Assembly: GCF_027853915.1 (NCBI RefSeq)
Contig: NZ_JAQGLA010000011.1
Location: 1-64,000, forward strand
Length of the DNA: 64,000 nt
Direction: 5' to 3'
Source: Saccharopolyspora oryzae
GTDB lineage: Bacteria > Actinomycetota > Actinomycetes > Mycobacteriales > Pseudonocardiaceae
Below, piece after piece: positions 42,397 to 52,085 of this stretch. The notes beneath the pieces are model-generated. The model saw only the letters and a list, made by a program, of their open reading frames with translations, searched no databases and was not told where the DNA came from. A program made the translations under genes and the position numbers. How positions within the stretch are numbered: position 1 is the first letter of the stretch; the number at the start of each line of letters is the position of its first letter.

Positions 42397-44747
42397 TCGC
42401 GCACCTCCTCCGGCTGCTTGATCGTGGTCTTGGCGGTGATCGGCGGTACTCGCGTGCTGCGTTTCCGCCGCTCGTGGCGGGAGGCCAGGATCAGGCTGGC
42501 CACGCCGGTGGCGGCCACCGCGAGCACCGAGATCTCGCCGACGGTGTCGAAGGCGCGGAAGTCGACGATGATCGCGTTGACCACGTTGGTCGCGCCCGCG
42601 CCCTTCTCGGCGTTGGCGATGAACTCGGCGCTGGCCTCCGGTGGCGCGTGGCGCGCGCCGCTGAAGATCACCGCGGCCAGCGAGATGAAGATCCCGGCGG
42701 CACCGGCGATGATCGCCCGCGGCGCCCGCAGCGCTGTGGTGTCGGACTGGGTGAAGCGCACCGGCAGGCGGCGCAGCACGAACACGAACGCCACCAGGGT
42801 CAGCGTCTCCACCAGGAACTGCGCCAGCGCCAGGTCCGGGCCGCCGTCCACGATGAACAGACCACCGATGCCGTAGCCGACGACGCCGACCAGCAGCACC
42901 GCGGTCAGCCGCCGGCGGGAGCGCAGCACCGCGATCGCCGCGACGATCACCACGATGGCCAGCGGGATCTGCAGCAGGTCGTCGTAGCTGCGCAGGTCGT
43001 CCGGCAGGTCGGTGCGCAGCAGCAACGCCGAGCCCGGGACCGCCAGGACGGTCAGCAGGATGATGCCCAGGTAGGTCGGCAGCGAACCGACCTGCAGGCG
43101 ACCGGTGACGCCGACCGCCACCCGCTCCAGCAGCGCCATGATCCGCTCGTAGCCCCGCTGCGCGTCCAGCGGCCGCGGCAGCCGATTGCGCATCGCCGTC
43201 AGCTGAACCCGGCTGAGGTGCAGCGCGACACCGCCGGCGACGGCGATCGCGGACAGCAGCAGCGGCAGGTTGAAGCCGTGCCAGAGCGCCAGGTGGTACG
43301 GGTCGACGACGGGCGTGAACGCCTCGGCGTAGGAGCTGGCCAGCGTGTCGGCCACCGGGTAGCCGAGGCCGAGCACGACGCCCACCACCGCGGGGACCGC
43401 GGCCGGCAGCACCGCCTGCAAGCCGGGCTTCTTGGCCTTGGTCGCCGGCACTCCCGGCTTGTCGGCGAACGCGCCGAACAGCATCCGCAGGCTGTAGGCG
43501 ACGGTCAGCATCGAGCCGAGCACCAGCACCACGTCCACCAGCAGGTCCGGTCGACCGCCGGTGAGGAAGGCGCTGAACGCGGCTTCCTTGCCGATGAAGC
43601 CGAGCATCGGCGGAAGTCCGGCCATCGAGGCGACGCCGAGGACGGCGATCATCGCCAGCCACGGCATCCGGCGCCCCAGCCCGGACAGCTCGCGGATGTC
43701 GCGGGTGCCCGCCTGGTGGTCGATGATGCCGACGACCAGGAACAACGTCGCTTTGAACATGCCGTGCGCGAGCAGCATCGCGGCACCGGCCATCGCCCCG
43801 GTGTGGGTACCGGCGCCGAACAGCACCATCAGGAACCCGAGCTGGCTGACCGTGCCGTAGGCCAGCAGCTTCTTCAGGTCGTACTCGTGCAGCGCGCGCC
43901 AGCCGCCGAGCAGCATCGTGGCCAGGCCGAACAGGATCGCGGGCAAGTACCACTGCGGCACGCCCAGGAACACCGGCGCGAGCCGGGCCACCAGGAACAC
44001 ACCGGCTTTGACCATCGACGCGGCGTGCAGGTACGCGCTGATCGGGGTGGGCGCGACCATCGCTGCGGGCAGCCAGTTGTGGAACGGGATCTGCGCGGAC
44101 TTGGTGAACGCGCCGACCAGGATCAGCACCGCGGCGACCGCGGTGGCGGTGCCGCCCGGCGGGTGCTCGACCAGCTCGGAGATCCGGTAGGTGCCCGCGG
44201 TCTCGCCCAGCACCACGAAGCCGAGCAGCATGACCAGCCCGCCCAGGCTGGTGATCATCAGCGCCTGCAGCGCCGACCGGCGCGATTCGCGGCTGAGCCC
44301 GGCCTGCCCGACCAGCAAGAACGAGCAGATCGTGGTCAGTTCCCAGAAGACGTAGACGGTGATCAGGTCGTCGGAGAAGATCAGCCCGAGCATCGCCCCG
44401 GCGAAGGCCAGCAGCAGCGGCGCGGAACGCCGGGCGTCGCCGCCACCGCGGGTGAAGTAGGAGTCGGCGTAGACCAGCACCACCGCGCCGAGACCGGCCA
44501 CCAGGACGGTCATCAGCAGCGACAGCGCGTCCAGCCGGAAGGCGAACTGCAGGCCTATCAGCGGTGCCCACTCGACGGTCTCGCTGATCGTCTGCCCGGA
44601 CAACACCGGTCCTGCCTGCGACAACACCCAAAACAGAGCCGCAGCCGGGGGAACGGCTGCGGTCAGGAATGCGGCTCGGGTGCTGCGCCGGGCGAGGAAC
44701 GGTAGCGCCAGGGCCACCAGCAGGTGCACGACGACGAAAGCGAGCAA
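42393..44747 (-). CDS. mrpA: Mrp antiporter subunit A
   Basis: A subunit of about 784 aa with about twenty helices. The NuoL-like part has YVFWELTTICSFLLVG (Glu), LVGAFTKSAQIPFHNWLPAAMVAPTPISAYLHAASMVKAGVFL and LLAYGTVSQLGFLMVLFG; the C-terminal part (from about 600) is the MrpB-like/MbhE extension ending RHERRKRS. It forms the ion pathway with MrpD. The GTG at 44753 stands directly against GAGGAG, so the TTG at 44747, with GGAGG five bases upstream, is the likelier start. First gene of the operon, divergent from the receptor kinase. Confidence 0.93.
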   Translation of the reverse strand: MLAFVVVHLLVALALPFLARRSTRAAFLTAAVPPAAALFWVLSQAGPVLSGQTISETVEWAPLIGLQFAFRLDALSLLMTVLVAGLGAVVLVYADSYFTRGGGDARRSAPLLLAFAGAMLGLIFSDDLITVYVFWELTTICSFLLVGQAGLSRESRRSALQALMITSLGGLVMLLGFVVLGETAGTYRISELVEHPPGGTATAVAAVLILVGAFTKSAQIPFHNWLPAAMVAPTPISAYLHAASMVKAGVFLVARLAPVFLGVPQWYLPAILFGLATMLLGGWRALHEYDLKKLLAYGTVSQLGFLMVLFGAGTHTGAMAGAAMLLAHGMFKATLFLVVGIIDHQAGTRDIRELSGLGRRMPWLAMIAVLGVASMAGLPPMLGFIGKEAAFSAFLTGGRPDLLVDVVLVLGSMLTVAYSLRMLFGAFADKPGVPATKAKKPGLQAVLPAAVPAVVGVVLGLGYPVADTLASSYAEAFTPVVDPYHLALWHGFNLPLLLSAIAVAGGVALHLSRVQLTAMRNRLPRPLDAQRGYERIMALLERVAVGVTGRLQVGSLPTYLGIILLTVLAVPGSALLLRTDLPDDLRSYDDLLQIPLAIVVIVAAIAVLRSRRRLTAVLLVGVVGYGIGGLFIVDGGPDLALAQFLVETLTLVAFVFVLRRLPVRFTQSDTTALRAPRAIIAGAAGIFISLAAVIFSGARHAPPEASAEFIANAEKGAGATNVVNAIIVDFRAFDTVGEISVLAVAATGVASLILASRHERRKRSTRVPPITAKTTIKQPEEVRE

Positions 44748-45184
44748 GGGCACCTCCTCGACGCCGATTGGTCGTGGTCAGCTCGACCCGCCGACACCCG
44801 ATCACCGGGGATTGTTCGCCACCGTCATCGCGGACGCACCACAAGCGGATATGCTGCTCGTTCCGGCGCGCGACGCTGCGAGTATCGGCGTTGAGAAGGC
44901 TCGGGCCAGCGAGGTCCGATCGGCGTCCAACTTATCCGAAACACACGAGTCCGAGCCAATCCGCGATCTTGCGACCGGTAGCAGATCGACACCGGTTTTT
45001 CCGTTGCGGCGGAATGACCTTGGCCGCGCTGACCACGCCTTTCGGGCGACTTCGCAGGTGGGATTACTCACGTTGTGTAACGCCGATACGACCGATTCGC
45101 GCTGATCACCCGGGAGGCAAGGGGGCGTCCCAGCTGAGCAACGATCGGCGGTTTCGCCCTCGCGCGGTCGGTTCGCTGTGGAGA
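44748..45184. other. Divergent region, mrpA / receptor kinase
   Basis: 437 bases holding both divergent promoters. I found no convincing -35/-10 pair, repeat or short gene. Confidence 0.4.
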
Positions 45185-46909
45185 ATGTCCTCCGTGCCCG
45201 CGAACGACAACGACATCCTCACCGGTGCCGGCCGGCTGATCGGCGACCGGTACCGCCTGGACCGCAAGCTCGGTGGCGGTGCGATGGGCACCGTGTGGGC
45301 CGGTACCGACGAACTCCTGCGCCGCCCGGTGGCGGTCAAGGAGGTCAAGCTGCCGCCGGGGATGCCCGACGAAGAGGCCGCCGAGATGCGCGAGCGCGCG
45401 CTCCGGGAGGCCCGGGCCATCGCCGTGCTCTCGCACCCCAACGTGGTGACCCTCTACGACGTCGCCCGCGAGCACGGCGAGCCGTTCGTGGTCATGGAAC
45501 TCGTGCCGTCGCAGAGCCTCGCGGCGATCCTCGGCGAGCACGGCGAGCTCGACGACCACCAGATCGCGATGATCGCCGAAGGCTGCGCGGCCGGGCTGGA
45601 CGCCGCGCACCGGGCAGGCATCGTGCACCGCGACGTCAAGCCGGGCAACGTGCTGATCGGCGACGACGGCCGGATCAAGGTCAGCGACTTCGGCATCTCC
45701 CGCAACATCGCCGAGCACACCATCACCAGCACCGGAATCCTGCTCGGCACCCCGGCGTACATCGCGCCCGAGGTCGCGGCGGGCGAGGGGGTCACCGCGT
45801 CGGCCGATCTGTGGGGACTGGGCGCGACGCTGTTCGCCGCTGCCGAGGGGCGCTCGCCCTACGACGTCGGCGACGACCCGCTGGCCACCGTGACCGAGGT
45901 GGTGCGCGGCCCCGTGCCGCGGGTGAGCCGCCCCGGTCCGATCGGCGAGATCATCACCGCGCTGATGGTCAAGGACCCGACGCGGCGGATGCCGCTGACC
46001 GAGGTGCGCCGCCGGGTGCAGCACCTGCTGCCGGAGCCGGGAGCGCGTCCGTTCGCGATGCTGCTGGACCCGGAAGCACCGACGGTGCGCGTCCGCACGC
46101 TGGTCCCGGCGACGCCGTCGAACCCGGTGGTTCCGCCTCCCCCGCAGACCAAGCACCCCACGCTCAACTCCCAGGCCGGGCAGCTGGCGAGAGATCCCGG
46201 GCTGCCGCCGTTCGAGCTGAAGGACCCGCCGCCGCCCCGCCGCTCGCCGTGGGCCGCGGTGGCGCTGACCGCGGCCGCCGTCGTGCTCTTCGCCGGTGCG
46301 GTGGGCGGTGGCTTCGCCGCCAGCCGGGTGATCATGGGTCGCGACGTCCTGCCGCACTCCGGCACCCCGCAGGGCGTGGCGACGGAAACCCACGTGGCCG
46401 ACCAGATGGACCTGGTCGGGCGCGCCGACAACGCCAAGCACACCGCCGCGCCCAACGGCGGCGAGTTCAGCATCCTCACGCCCAACGCCCAGGGGTGGCG
46501 GCGGTTCCACAGCGAGCGCACCGACATCGCCAACAGCCTCGTGGTGTCGAACGTGTCCCCGGACGGACGCATCGAGATCGCCGTGCAGCGCTACGGCAAC
46601 TACTTCAACTCGGGCTACACAGTCGACGACTACCTGAGCCAGCTACCGAAGACCGCGGGCGAAGGCGGCCAAGTCGCCGCGGAGCAACCGGTCGACAACA
46701 GCACGGGCAAGCGGCTGAGCTACACGACGACGGTGGCACCGACGCTCGGCACGCAGGGGGCCACGGCCGAGCGCTTCTCGCTCGCCGACCTGACGCGACG
46801 CGGCAACGACCTGTGGATCGTCCGGGTCACCGGCCCGGCCGGGACCTACGTGGAGAACCAGAAGATCCTCGACCAGATCTCCCCGAGCCTGCAGACCAGC
46901 AGCTCCTGA
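45185..46909 (+). CDS. Receptor-type Ser/Thr protein kinase
   Basis: A 574-aa membrane kinase. The catalytic domain (about 20-285) has GGGAMGTVW (30-38), catalytic Lys52 in [14 protein letters not shown] (148-155), DFG (168-170), GTPAYIAPE (188-196) and a complete C-lobe. A Pro-rich juxtamembrane linker (about 310-355) leads to one membrane helix (about 356-379) and an extracellular domain of about 190 residues without PASTA repeats. The sensor domain is not a family I recognise. The ATG at 45185 is close to GGAGA; GTG 45194 is an alternative. Signal unknown; it may sense envelope or osmotic cues. Confidence 0.9.
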   Translation: MSSVPANDNDILTGAGRLIGDRYRLDRKLGGGAMGTVWAGTDELLRRPVAVKEVKLPPGMPDEEAAEMRERALREARAIAVLSHPNVVTLYDVAREHGEPFVVMELVPSQSLAAILGEHGELDDHQIAMIAEGCAAGLDAAHRAGIVHRDVKPGNVLIGDDGRIKVSDFGISRNIAEHTITSTGILLGTPAYIAPEVAAGEGVTASADLWGLGATLFAAAEGRSPYDVGDDPLATVTEVVRGPVPRVSRPGPIGEIITALMVKDPTRRMPLTEVRRRVQHLLPEPGARPFAMLLDPEAPTVRVRTLVPATPSNPVVPPPPQTKHPTLNSQAGQLARDPGLPPFELKDPPPPRRSPWAAVALTAAAVVLFAGAVGGGFAASRVIMGRDVLPHSGTPQGVATETHVADQMDLVGRADNAKHTAAPNGGEFSILTPNAQGWRRFHSERTDIANSLVVSNVSPDGRIEIAVQRYGNYFNSGYTVDDYLSQLPKTAGEGGQVAAEQPVDNSTGKRLSYTTTVAPTLGTQGATAERFSLADLTRRGNDLWIVRVTGPAGTYVENQKILDQISPSLQTSSS

Positions 46910-46959
46910 CGCGGGAAAGCCCCGGACGATTCCCGGAGCAGCTACTAAGCTGCGCGGCT

Positions 46960-47769
46960 GTGACGTCTAGTACTGCTCCCGACCCGTCCGCCGCCGCTTC
47001 GGCCGCCGCCGCGAAGCTCGCCGAGGCCACCGGCGTCGACCGCCACGACCTGGTCGTCGTGCTCGGCTCCGGCTGGCAGCCCGCCGCTGAGGAGATCGGC
47101 GCTCCCGCCGCCGAGATCGGCATGGCCGAACTGCCGGGCTTCGCCGCGCCGGGCGCGATCGGGCACAGCGGCAAGATCAGGTCCGTGCCGGTGGGCGACA
47201 AGCGCGCGTTGGTGATGCTCGGCCGCACGCACCTCTACGAGGGCAAGGGCATCGACCCGGTGGCGCACGGCGTGCGCACCGCGATCGCCGCCGGTTGCCG
47301 CACGGTGGTGCTGACCAACGCGGCCGGTGGGCTGCGCGAGGGCATGCAGGTCGGGCAGCCGGTGCTGATCAGCGACCACATCAACATGACCGCGCGATCG
47401 CCGCTGGTCGGCGCGAACTTCGTGGACCTCACCGACCTGTACTCGCCGCGGCTGCGGGACCTGGCGCGCAGCATCGATCCGACGCTGGAGGAAGGCGTCT
47501 ACGCGGGTCTGCCGGGTCCGCACTTCGAGACCCCGGCCGAGATCCGGATGCTGAGCACCCTCGGCGTCGACCTGGTCGGCATGTCGACGGTGCTGGAGGC
47601 GATCGCGGCGCGCGCCGAGGGCGCCGAGGTCTTCGGCCTGTCCCTGGTGACGAACCTGGCGGCGGGCCTGAGCGGCGAACCGCTGAACCACGAAGAGGTC
47701 CTGGAAGCGGGCCGCGCATCCGCGAGCCGCATGGGCAAGCTTCTTCGCTCCGTCGTCGAAGCGTCCTGA
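46960..47769 (+). CDS. punA: Purine nucleoside phosphorylase
   Basis: A 269-aa trimeric-type PNP that cleaves inosine or guanosine with phosphate to base plus ribose 1-phosphate. Signatures are VVVLGSGW (about 30), [66 protein letters not shown] and [21 protein letters not shown] at 46960; TACTAA about a dozen bases upstream fits a very short leader. Followed by the 46-nt palindrome and pmmB; in mycobacteria deoD (punA) and pmmB are likewise adjacent, linking purine salvage with hexose/pentose phosphate conversion. Confidence 0.95.
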   Translation: MTSSTAPDPSAAASAAAAKLAEATGVDRHDLVVVLGSGWQPAAEEIGAPAAEIGMAELPGFAAPGAIGHSGKIRSVPVGDKRALVMLGRTHLYEGKGIDPVAHGVRTAIAAGCRTVVLTNAAGGLREGMQVGQPVLISDHINMTARSPLVGANFVDLTDLYSPRLRDLARSIDPTLEEGVYAGLPGPHFETPAEIRMLSTLGVDLVGMSTVLEAIAARAEGAEVFGLSLVTNLAAGLSGEPLNHEEVLEAGRASASRMGKLLRSVVEAS

Positions 47770-47770
47770 T

Positions 47771-47816
47771 GTCGTGAGTGCGTAACAGTGTTCGAACACT
47801 GTTACGCACTCACGAC
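47771..47816. repeat. 46-nt perfect palindrome between punA and pmmB
   Basis: A perfectly self-complementary 46-nt sequence beginning GTCGTGAGTGCGTAACAG (47771), one base after the punA stop. The outer 12 bases match the hairpin at 62452-62497. It probably folds as a terminator between two tandem genes but may also be read through. Confidence 0.85.
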
Positions 47817-47853
47817 CCCTTTGCTGGGCACACCTGGGTGTATCGGAGGCCGC

Positions 47854-49500
47854 GTGAGCGAATCGGTGGTTGGGTCCGGGACTGATGTGCGGGCGGCGGC
47901 TCGGCGGTGGATCGCCGAGGACGTCGACCCGCGCGCGCAAGCGGAGTTGCAGCAGCTGGTCGACGCCGATTCGCCGGAGCTCGCGGACCGGATGTCCGGG
48001 ATGCCGCGGTTCGGCACCGCCGGTCTGCGCGCCGAGGTCCGCGCCGGGGCGAACGGCATGAACCGCGCGGTGGTCGTGCGCACCACCGCCGGGGTCGCCG
48101 AATGGCTGGCCCGGCACGGCTGCGGCGGTGGCGTCGTGGTCGTCGGCCGGGATGCCCGGCACGGGTCGGAGGACTTCGCCACCGATGCCGCCGGGGTGCT
48201 GGCAGCAGCGGGTTTCGACGTGCGGCTGCTGCCCGAACCGCTGCCGACGCCGGTGGTCGCGCACGCCGTGCGCGCGTTGGACGCGGTCGCCGGCATCCAG
48301 ATCACCGCCTCGCACAACCCGCCGCAGGACAACGGGTACAAGCTGTACCTGCGCGGCGGCATCCACCTGGTGAACCCCACCGACGGCGAGATCGAGGCCG
48401 CGGTGGCCGCGACGCCGGCGGCGAATTCGGTGCCCCGGGCGCAGACCTGGACGATCCACGAGTCCGCGTTGGACGACTACCTGGACCGGGTCGCGACCTT
48501 GCCGCGCGGCAGTGCCCGCGGCCTGCGCATCGCGGCGACCGCGCTGCACGGTGTCGGCGCACGACCGCTCCGGGAAGCGTTGCGCCGCGCGGGTTTCGCG
48601 GACGTGCACCTCGTCGCGTCCCAGGCCGAACCGGATCCGGACTTCCCCACCGTCGGGTTCCCGAACCCCGAGGAGCCCGGGACGACGGACGCGCTGCTGG
48701 AGCTGGCCGCCGAGGTCGACGCGGACCTGGCGATCGCGCTGGACCCGGATGCCGACCGGTGCGCGCTGGGCGTGTTGGTGGACGGCACCTGGCGGATGCT
48801 CCGCGGCGACGAGACCGGCGTCCTGCTGGCCTGGCACATCTTGTCCACTTTGGATCGCACGGCGACGCCGGATCCGCTGGTGGCCACGACGATCGTGTCC
48901 GCGACCATGCTGCGCTCCATCGCCGCGGAGTTCGGCGTCCGCTACGACGAGACGCTGACCGGGTTCAAGTGGCTGGTGCGCGCCGGGGACGGCGCGGGGA
49001 CAGGACTGGTCTACGCGTACGAGGAAGCGCTGGGCCACTGCGTCGACCCGGATTTCGTGCGCGACAAGGACGGCATCTCCACCGCGGTGCTGGCCAGCGA
49101 CCTGGCCGCCACGCTGAAGGCCACCGGACGCAGCCTCCCGCAGCTGCTCGACGAGCTGTCCACCGCGCACGGCCTGCACCGGACCGGGCAGATCTCCGTC
49201 CGCGTCTCGGACCTGGACATGATCCCGCAGATCATGCAGCGCCTCCGCGAAACGCCGCCGACCCGGCTCGCTGAGACCACTGTGGACGTCCAGGACCTGC
49301 TGCCGGACACCGATGCCTTGATGATCACCGGCGCCGGAGGTCTGCGCGTGGTCATCCGGCCGTCCGGGACCGAACCGAAGCTCAAGTGCTACTTGCAGGT
49401 CGTCGAGCAGGTCGATGCGCTGCCCGCCGCCAAGCAGCGCGCCGCGGACCGGCTCGCCGCGCTGGAGCAGGCCGTTTCCGAACTCGTGCGAGGAGGCTGA
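47854..49500 (+). CDS. pmmB: Phosphomannomutase/phosphoglucomutase family enzyme
   Basis: A 548-aa alpha-D-phosphohexomutase interconverting hexose or pentose 1- and 6- (5-) phosphates. Domain 1 carries the phosphoserine loop TASHNPPQDNG (Ser153), domain 2 the Mg loop DPDADR (297-302), domain 3 GDETG...E.LG and domain 4 the phosphate clamp RPSGTEPKLK. GTG at 47854 has GGAGG upstream. Its place after punA suggests use of ribose 1-phosphate or hexose phosphates. It ends directly at the next start (49501). Confidence 0.93.
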   Translation: MSESVVGSGTDVRAAARRWIAEDVDPRAQAELQQLVDADSPELADRMSGMPRFGTAGLRAEVRAGANGMNRAVVVRTTAGVAEWLARHGCGGGVVVVGRDARHGSEDFATDAAGVLAAAGFDVRLLPEPLPTPVVAHAVRALDAVAGIQITASHNPPQDNGYKLYLRGGIHLVNPTDGEIEAAVAATPAANSVPRAQTWTIHESALDDYLDRVATLPRGSARGLRIAATALHGVGARPLREALRRAGFADVHLVASQAEPDPDFPTVGFPNPEEPGTTDALLELAAEVDADLAIALDPDADRCALGVLVDGTWRMLRGDETGVLLAWHILSTLDRTATPDPLVATTIVSATMLRSIAAEFGVRYDETLTGFKWLVRAGDGAGTGLVYAYEEALGHCVDPDFVRDKDGISTAVLASDLAATLKATGRSLPQLLDELSTAHGLHRTGQISVRVSDLDMIPQIMQRLRETPPTRLAETTVDVQDLLPDTDALMITGAGGLRVVIRPSGTEPKLKCYLQVVEQVDALPAAKQRAADRLAALEQAVSELVRGG

Positions 49501-49953
49501 ATGCCCCGCCTGCTGATCGTGCACCACACGCCGTCGCCGGGCATGCAGGCGATGTTCGAGAAGGTCGTCGAGGGCGCGACGACCGACGAGATCGAGGGCG
49601 TCGAGGTGGTGCGCCGCGCGGCGCTGAGCGCCACCGCCTCCGACGTGCTCGAGGCGGACGGCTACCTGCTGGGCACCCCGGCGAACCTCGGCTACATCAG
49701 CGGCGCGCTCAAGCACTTCTTCGACACGATCTACTACCCGTGCCTGGACTCGACCGCGGGTCGCCCGTTCGGCTACTACGTGCACGGCAACGAGGGGGTC
49801 GAAGGCGCACAGCGCGCGATCCGCTCGATCACGACCGGACTCGCCTGGCAGCAGGTCGCCGAGCCGGTCACCGTGCTTGGCGCGCCCGAGAAGTCCGATT
49901 TGGCGGCCTGCTGGGAGCTCGGCGCCACCGTCGCCGCCGGGCTCATGGACTGA
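49501..49953 (+). CDS. Flavodoxin-like NAD(P)H-dependent oxidoreductase
   Basis: A 150-aa flavodoxin-fold protein: LIVHHTPSPGMQAM binds the FMN phosphate, ADGYLLGTPANLGYISGALKHFFDTIYYPC is the isoalloxazine loop of the FMN-reductase type, and GRPFGYYVHGNEGVEGA follows. Probably reduces quinones or supplies electrons to flavoenzymes. Its ATG immediately follows the pmmB stop, so the two are co-translated. A 46-nt hairpin ends the operon. Confidence 0.85.
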   Translation: MPRLLIVHHTPSPGMQAMFEKVVEGATTDEIEGVEVVRRAALSATASDVLEADGYLLGTPANLGYISGALKHFFDTIYYPCLDSTAGRPFGYYVHGNEGVEGAQRAIRSITTGLAWQQVAEPVTVLGAPEKSDLAACWELGATVAAGLMD

Positions 49954-50288
49954 TCGGCCCTCGTGAGCACTTCGGGGTGCTCTAACGCCCCGAAGTACTC
50001 ACGACCCATGAGCAGCTTTCGCTTGCGGGACAGCAGAAGAACCCCAGTTGATCTTGGTCCGGGAGGGCCTTGTAACCTGATCGTGTCGTCGGGGCGCGCC
50101 CCTTGACGACAGGGGCGCCCTGGGCAAAGCCCGCCTTCCCTCATCAACGTGCGATGTTCGGGGCGCCCTCCCTCCTCGCACTCGGTAACCGGCCGAATCC
50201 CGCTCAACTGCCCCGTTCGGCCCACACCGGTGCATCCATGCAGGGACTCCGACAGCATTTGCATGGCCGGAGGGGTTACGCTGCGACA
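49954..50288. other. Intergenic region with hairpins
   Basis: 335 bases: the hairpin at 49960, then a segment of mixed composition, and GTCGTC/GACGAC arms (50085-50110) enclosing a GGGGCGCGCCCC palindrome. No gene seen. Confidence 0.4.
49960..50005 (+). terminator. 46-nt hairpin after the flavodoxin-like gene
   Basis: TCGTGAGCACTTCGGGG and CCCCGAAGTACTCACGA form a 17-bp stem with one mismatch and a 10-nt loop, seven bases after the stop. Member of the family also at 1009 and 61416. Confidence 0.75.
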
Positions 50289-50624
50289 GTGAGTGAGGAA
50301 ACGATCCGACTCGAACTCGACGATTCCGGCGTCTCGGTGGATCTTCCACAGCCCCCTGGTTCACACGATCAGGTTCAGGGCGTCCCCTACCGACCTGTCG
50401 AGTTCCGCGACAACGACCTACCGGCCGCTTTGGAGCGTTCCGCCAAGTGGCTACGCGAAGCCCAGGAATGGCTGGGTGAACCCGTCGACGTGATCGCAGT
50501 CCACCTGGATTACGACGACGGCGAAGGCGCCCCGTACTACAACCTGAAGTTGCTCTGCAACGAAGAGGACCTGGCGGGCGCGCCGATCGCAATGCGCAAG
50601 CTGCAAGGCGGCCCCGTCGGCTGA
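50289..50624 (+). CDS. Hypothetical cytosolic protein
   Basis: A 111-aa acidic protein (VSEETIRLELDD, SVDLPQPPG, EFRDNDLPAALERSAKWLREAQEWLGEPVDVIAVHLDYDDGEGAPYYNLKLLCN). Pattern is one helix and several strands, no signal peptide. Not a family I recognise. GTG at 50289; TTACGCT about ten bases upstream suggests a leaderless transcript. Convergent with the Doc-like gene. Confidence 0.6.
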   Translation: MSEETIRLELDDSGVSVDLPQPPGSHDQVQGVPYRPVEFRDNDLPAALERSAKWLREAQEWLGEPVDVIAVHLDYDDGEGAPYYNLKLLCNEEDLAGAPIAMRKLQGGPVG

Positions 50625-50750
50625 CCACCACCCCAACCGAAGCACGAACTCGGTGGCCCGGCCGGAAATCCCGACCGGGCCACCGCTCGCCCGGCGAGCA
50701 CCGGGGTTCTGGAGCGTTTCAGAAACCGCTCCCCCGGCGCGCACGCGGAC

Positions 50751-51131
50751 TCAAGCCTTCGGCTTCGCCCAGGACTCCAGGAGAGCGGCGACATCGGGGA
50801 GCTCTCGCTGGTCCCGGCCGACCTCCCGGACCAGGTCCAGGGCCGCGTCGTCGCCGGCTTCCACCCACCAGCCGTTGAGATCGCACATCGCCACTGCGGC
50901 CACCCAGGCCAACCGCCAGTTGCCCTCGACCAGCGGTCGGGTGCGGACGATCGAGTCCAGCAGCGCGGCGGACTTCAACCACAACGTCTCGTAGGCGGGA
51001 ACGCCGAACATCTCGGCGTGCGGGCGGTACGCCGCCGCGTCCAGCAGGCCGCCGTCCCGCACCATCAGGTCGCCGTCGGTCACCGCCGTGGCGAGCAGGA
51101 GCAGGTCCGACGTGTCGAGGTAAACGATCAC
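50751..51131 (-). CDS. Doc/Fic-like toxin with altered active site
   Basis: A 126-aa Doc-type protein: VYLDTSDLLLLATAV, VRDGGLLDAAAYRPHAEMFGVPAYETLWLKSAALLDSIV, then RPLVEGNWRLAWVAAVAMCDLNGW. The Doc/Fic catalytic loop is normally HPFxDGNxR, and here the His is Arg65 (RPLVEGNWR), which would remove the general base; the Glu-Gly-Asn and Arg73 remain. It may therefore be inactive, or work as a binding protein. Starts (GTG 51131) 15 nt after the antitoxin-like gene on the same strand. Confidence 0.75.
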   Translation of the reverse strand: MIVYLDTSDLLLLATAVTDGDLMVRDGGLLDAAAYRPHAEMFGVPAYETLWLKSAALLDSIVRTRPLVEGNWRLAWVAAVAMCDLNGWWVEAGDDAALDLVREVGRDQRELPDVAALLESWAKPKA

Positions 51132-51146
51132 GCCGTCAATGGTCGA

Positions 51147-51353
51147 TCATGCGCTGCCGAGCTTGTCCAGCAAGCCCTGGTAGCGAGGCAGCACCCGCTG
51201 CACGACCTCGTCGAGCTGCTGCTCCTTCTGCTGCCGCGCCCAGCGCTCGGCCAGCGCACTGCGCACGACCTCCTGCTTGGACCGGCCTTCAGCCGCCGCC
51301 AGCTCGGCGAGCCGCTGGTTCTCTTCCTCGGTGAGGCGCAGGGTCATGGCCAT
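51147..51353 (-). CDS. Ribbon-helix-helix (CopG-like) antitoxin
   Basis: A 68-aa protein with the RHH pattern TLRLTEEENQRLAELAAAEGRSKQEVVRSALAERWA, then a charged helix (RQQKEQQLDEVV) that could cover the toxin. Binds DNA as a dimer and probably represses its own operon at the dyad 51362-51380. ATG at 51353 (or 51347). It precedes the Doc-like gene by 15 nt and is divergent from a TetR gene. Confidence 0.8.
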   Translation of the reverse strand: MAMTLRLTEEENQRLAELAAAEGRSKQEVVRSALAERWARQQKEQQLDEVVQRVLPRYQGLLDKLGSA

Positions 51354-51361
51354 GCGCTAGA

Positions 51362-51380
51362 TGGTATCGCGCTGATACCA
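51362..51380. promoter_or_regulatory. Operator dyad of the toxin-antitoxin operon
   Basis: TGGTATCGCGCTGATACCA: perfect 7-bp inverted repeat with a 5-bp centre, 9 nt upstream of the antitoxin start. On the minus strand it includes TACCAT, a likely -10 hexamer, so binding would block the promoter. Confidence 0.6.
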
Positions 51381-51406
51381 CTCGTTGAAGGCGATAGTTT
51401 CTGGCA

Positions 51407-51997
51407 ATGGCTAGACCGCGAGCGCACGACGACGCCCTGCGCACCCGGTTGCTGGACCGGGCGGGCGAGCTGCTGTCCGCGCACGGCCCCGAAGGGCTGG
51501 GCCTGCGACGGCTGGCCGCGGACGTCGACACCTCCACCACCGCGGTGTACTCGCTGTTCGGCGGCAAGCCCGGACTCGTCCGGGAGCTGTACGTGGAGGG
51601 CTTCCGGCGGCTCGGCGACCGGATGGAGCAGGTGCCGCGCACCGGCTCCCCGGTGGAGGACCTGTGCGCGCTCGGGCTGGCCTACCGGGAGAGCGCGCTG
51701 GCCAACCCGCACTTCTACTCGATCATGTTCGGCCGGGCGGTGCCCGACTTCGTCCCGGACGAGGAGGCCGCGGCCACCGCGCTGCGCAGCATGGGGCCGC
51801 TGCAGGAGACCGTCGCGCGGGGCATCGAGCAGGGCGAGCTCGTCGACACCGATCCTGACGAGATCACCTTCGCCGCCTGGTCGCTGGTGCACGGCCTGAT
51901 CTCGCTGGAGCTGCTCGGATCCGCGGTGGCCGGGAACGCCAGCAGCGCCCGCTACGAACGGGCGCTGCGGAACGGGATGGCCGGCTGGATGCGCTGA
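51407..51997 (+). CDS. TetR-family transcriptional regulator
   Basis: A 196-aa TetR regulator: DNA-binding helices (about 8-55; LLSAHGPEGLGLRRLAADVDTSTTAVYSLFGGKPGLVREL), then an all-helical ligand domain. Ligand and targets are unknown; no obvious divergent operon other than the toxin-antitoxin pair. ATG at 51407, close to the operator region 51362-51380, so the two divergent promoters may be linked. Confidence 0.9.
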   Translation: MARPRAHDDALRTRLLDRAGELLSAHGPEGLGLRRLAADVDTSTTAVYSLFGGKPGLVRELYVEGFRRLGDRMEQVPRTGSPVEDLCALGLAYRESALANPHFYSIMFGRAVPDFVPDEEAAATALRSMGPLQETVARGIEQGELVDTDPDEITFAAWSLVHGLISLELLGSAVAGNASSARYERALRNGMAGWMR

Positions 51998-52085
51998 CCC
52001 CGGAGCGACGGGGGGTTCCTCCGGGGCCAGCGCGTCGTGTCCGATCTGGCGGGTCTCACCACACCGACCACGACAGCTCGCGGTG

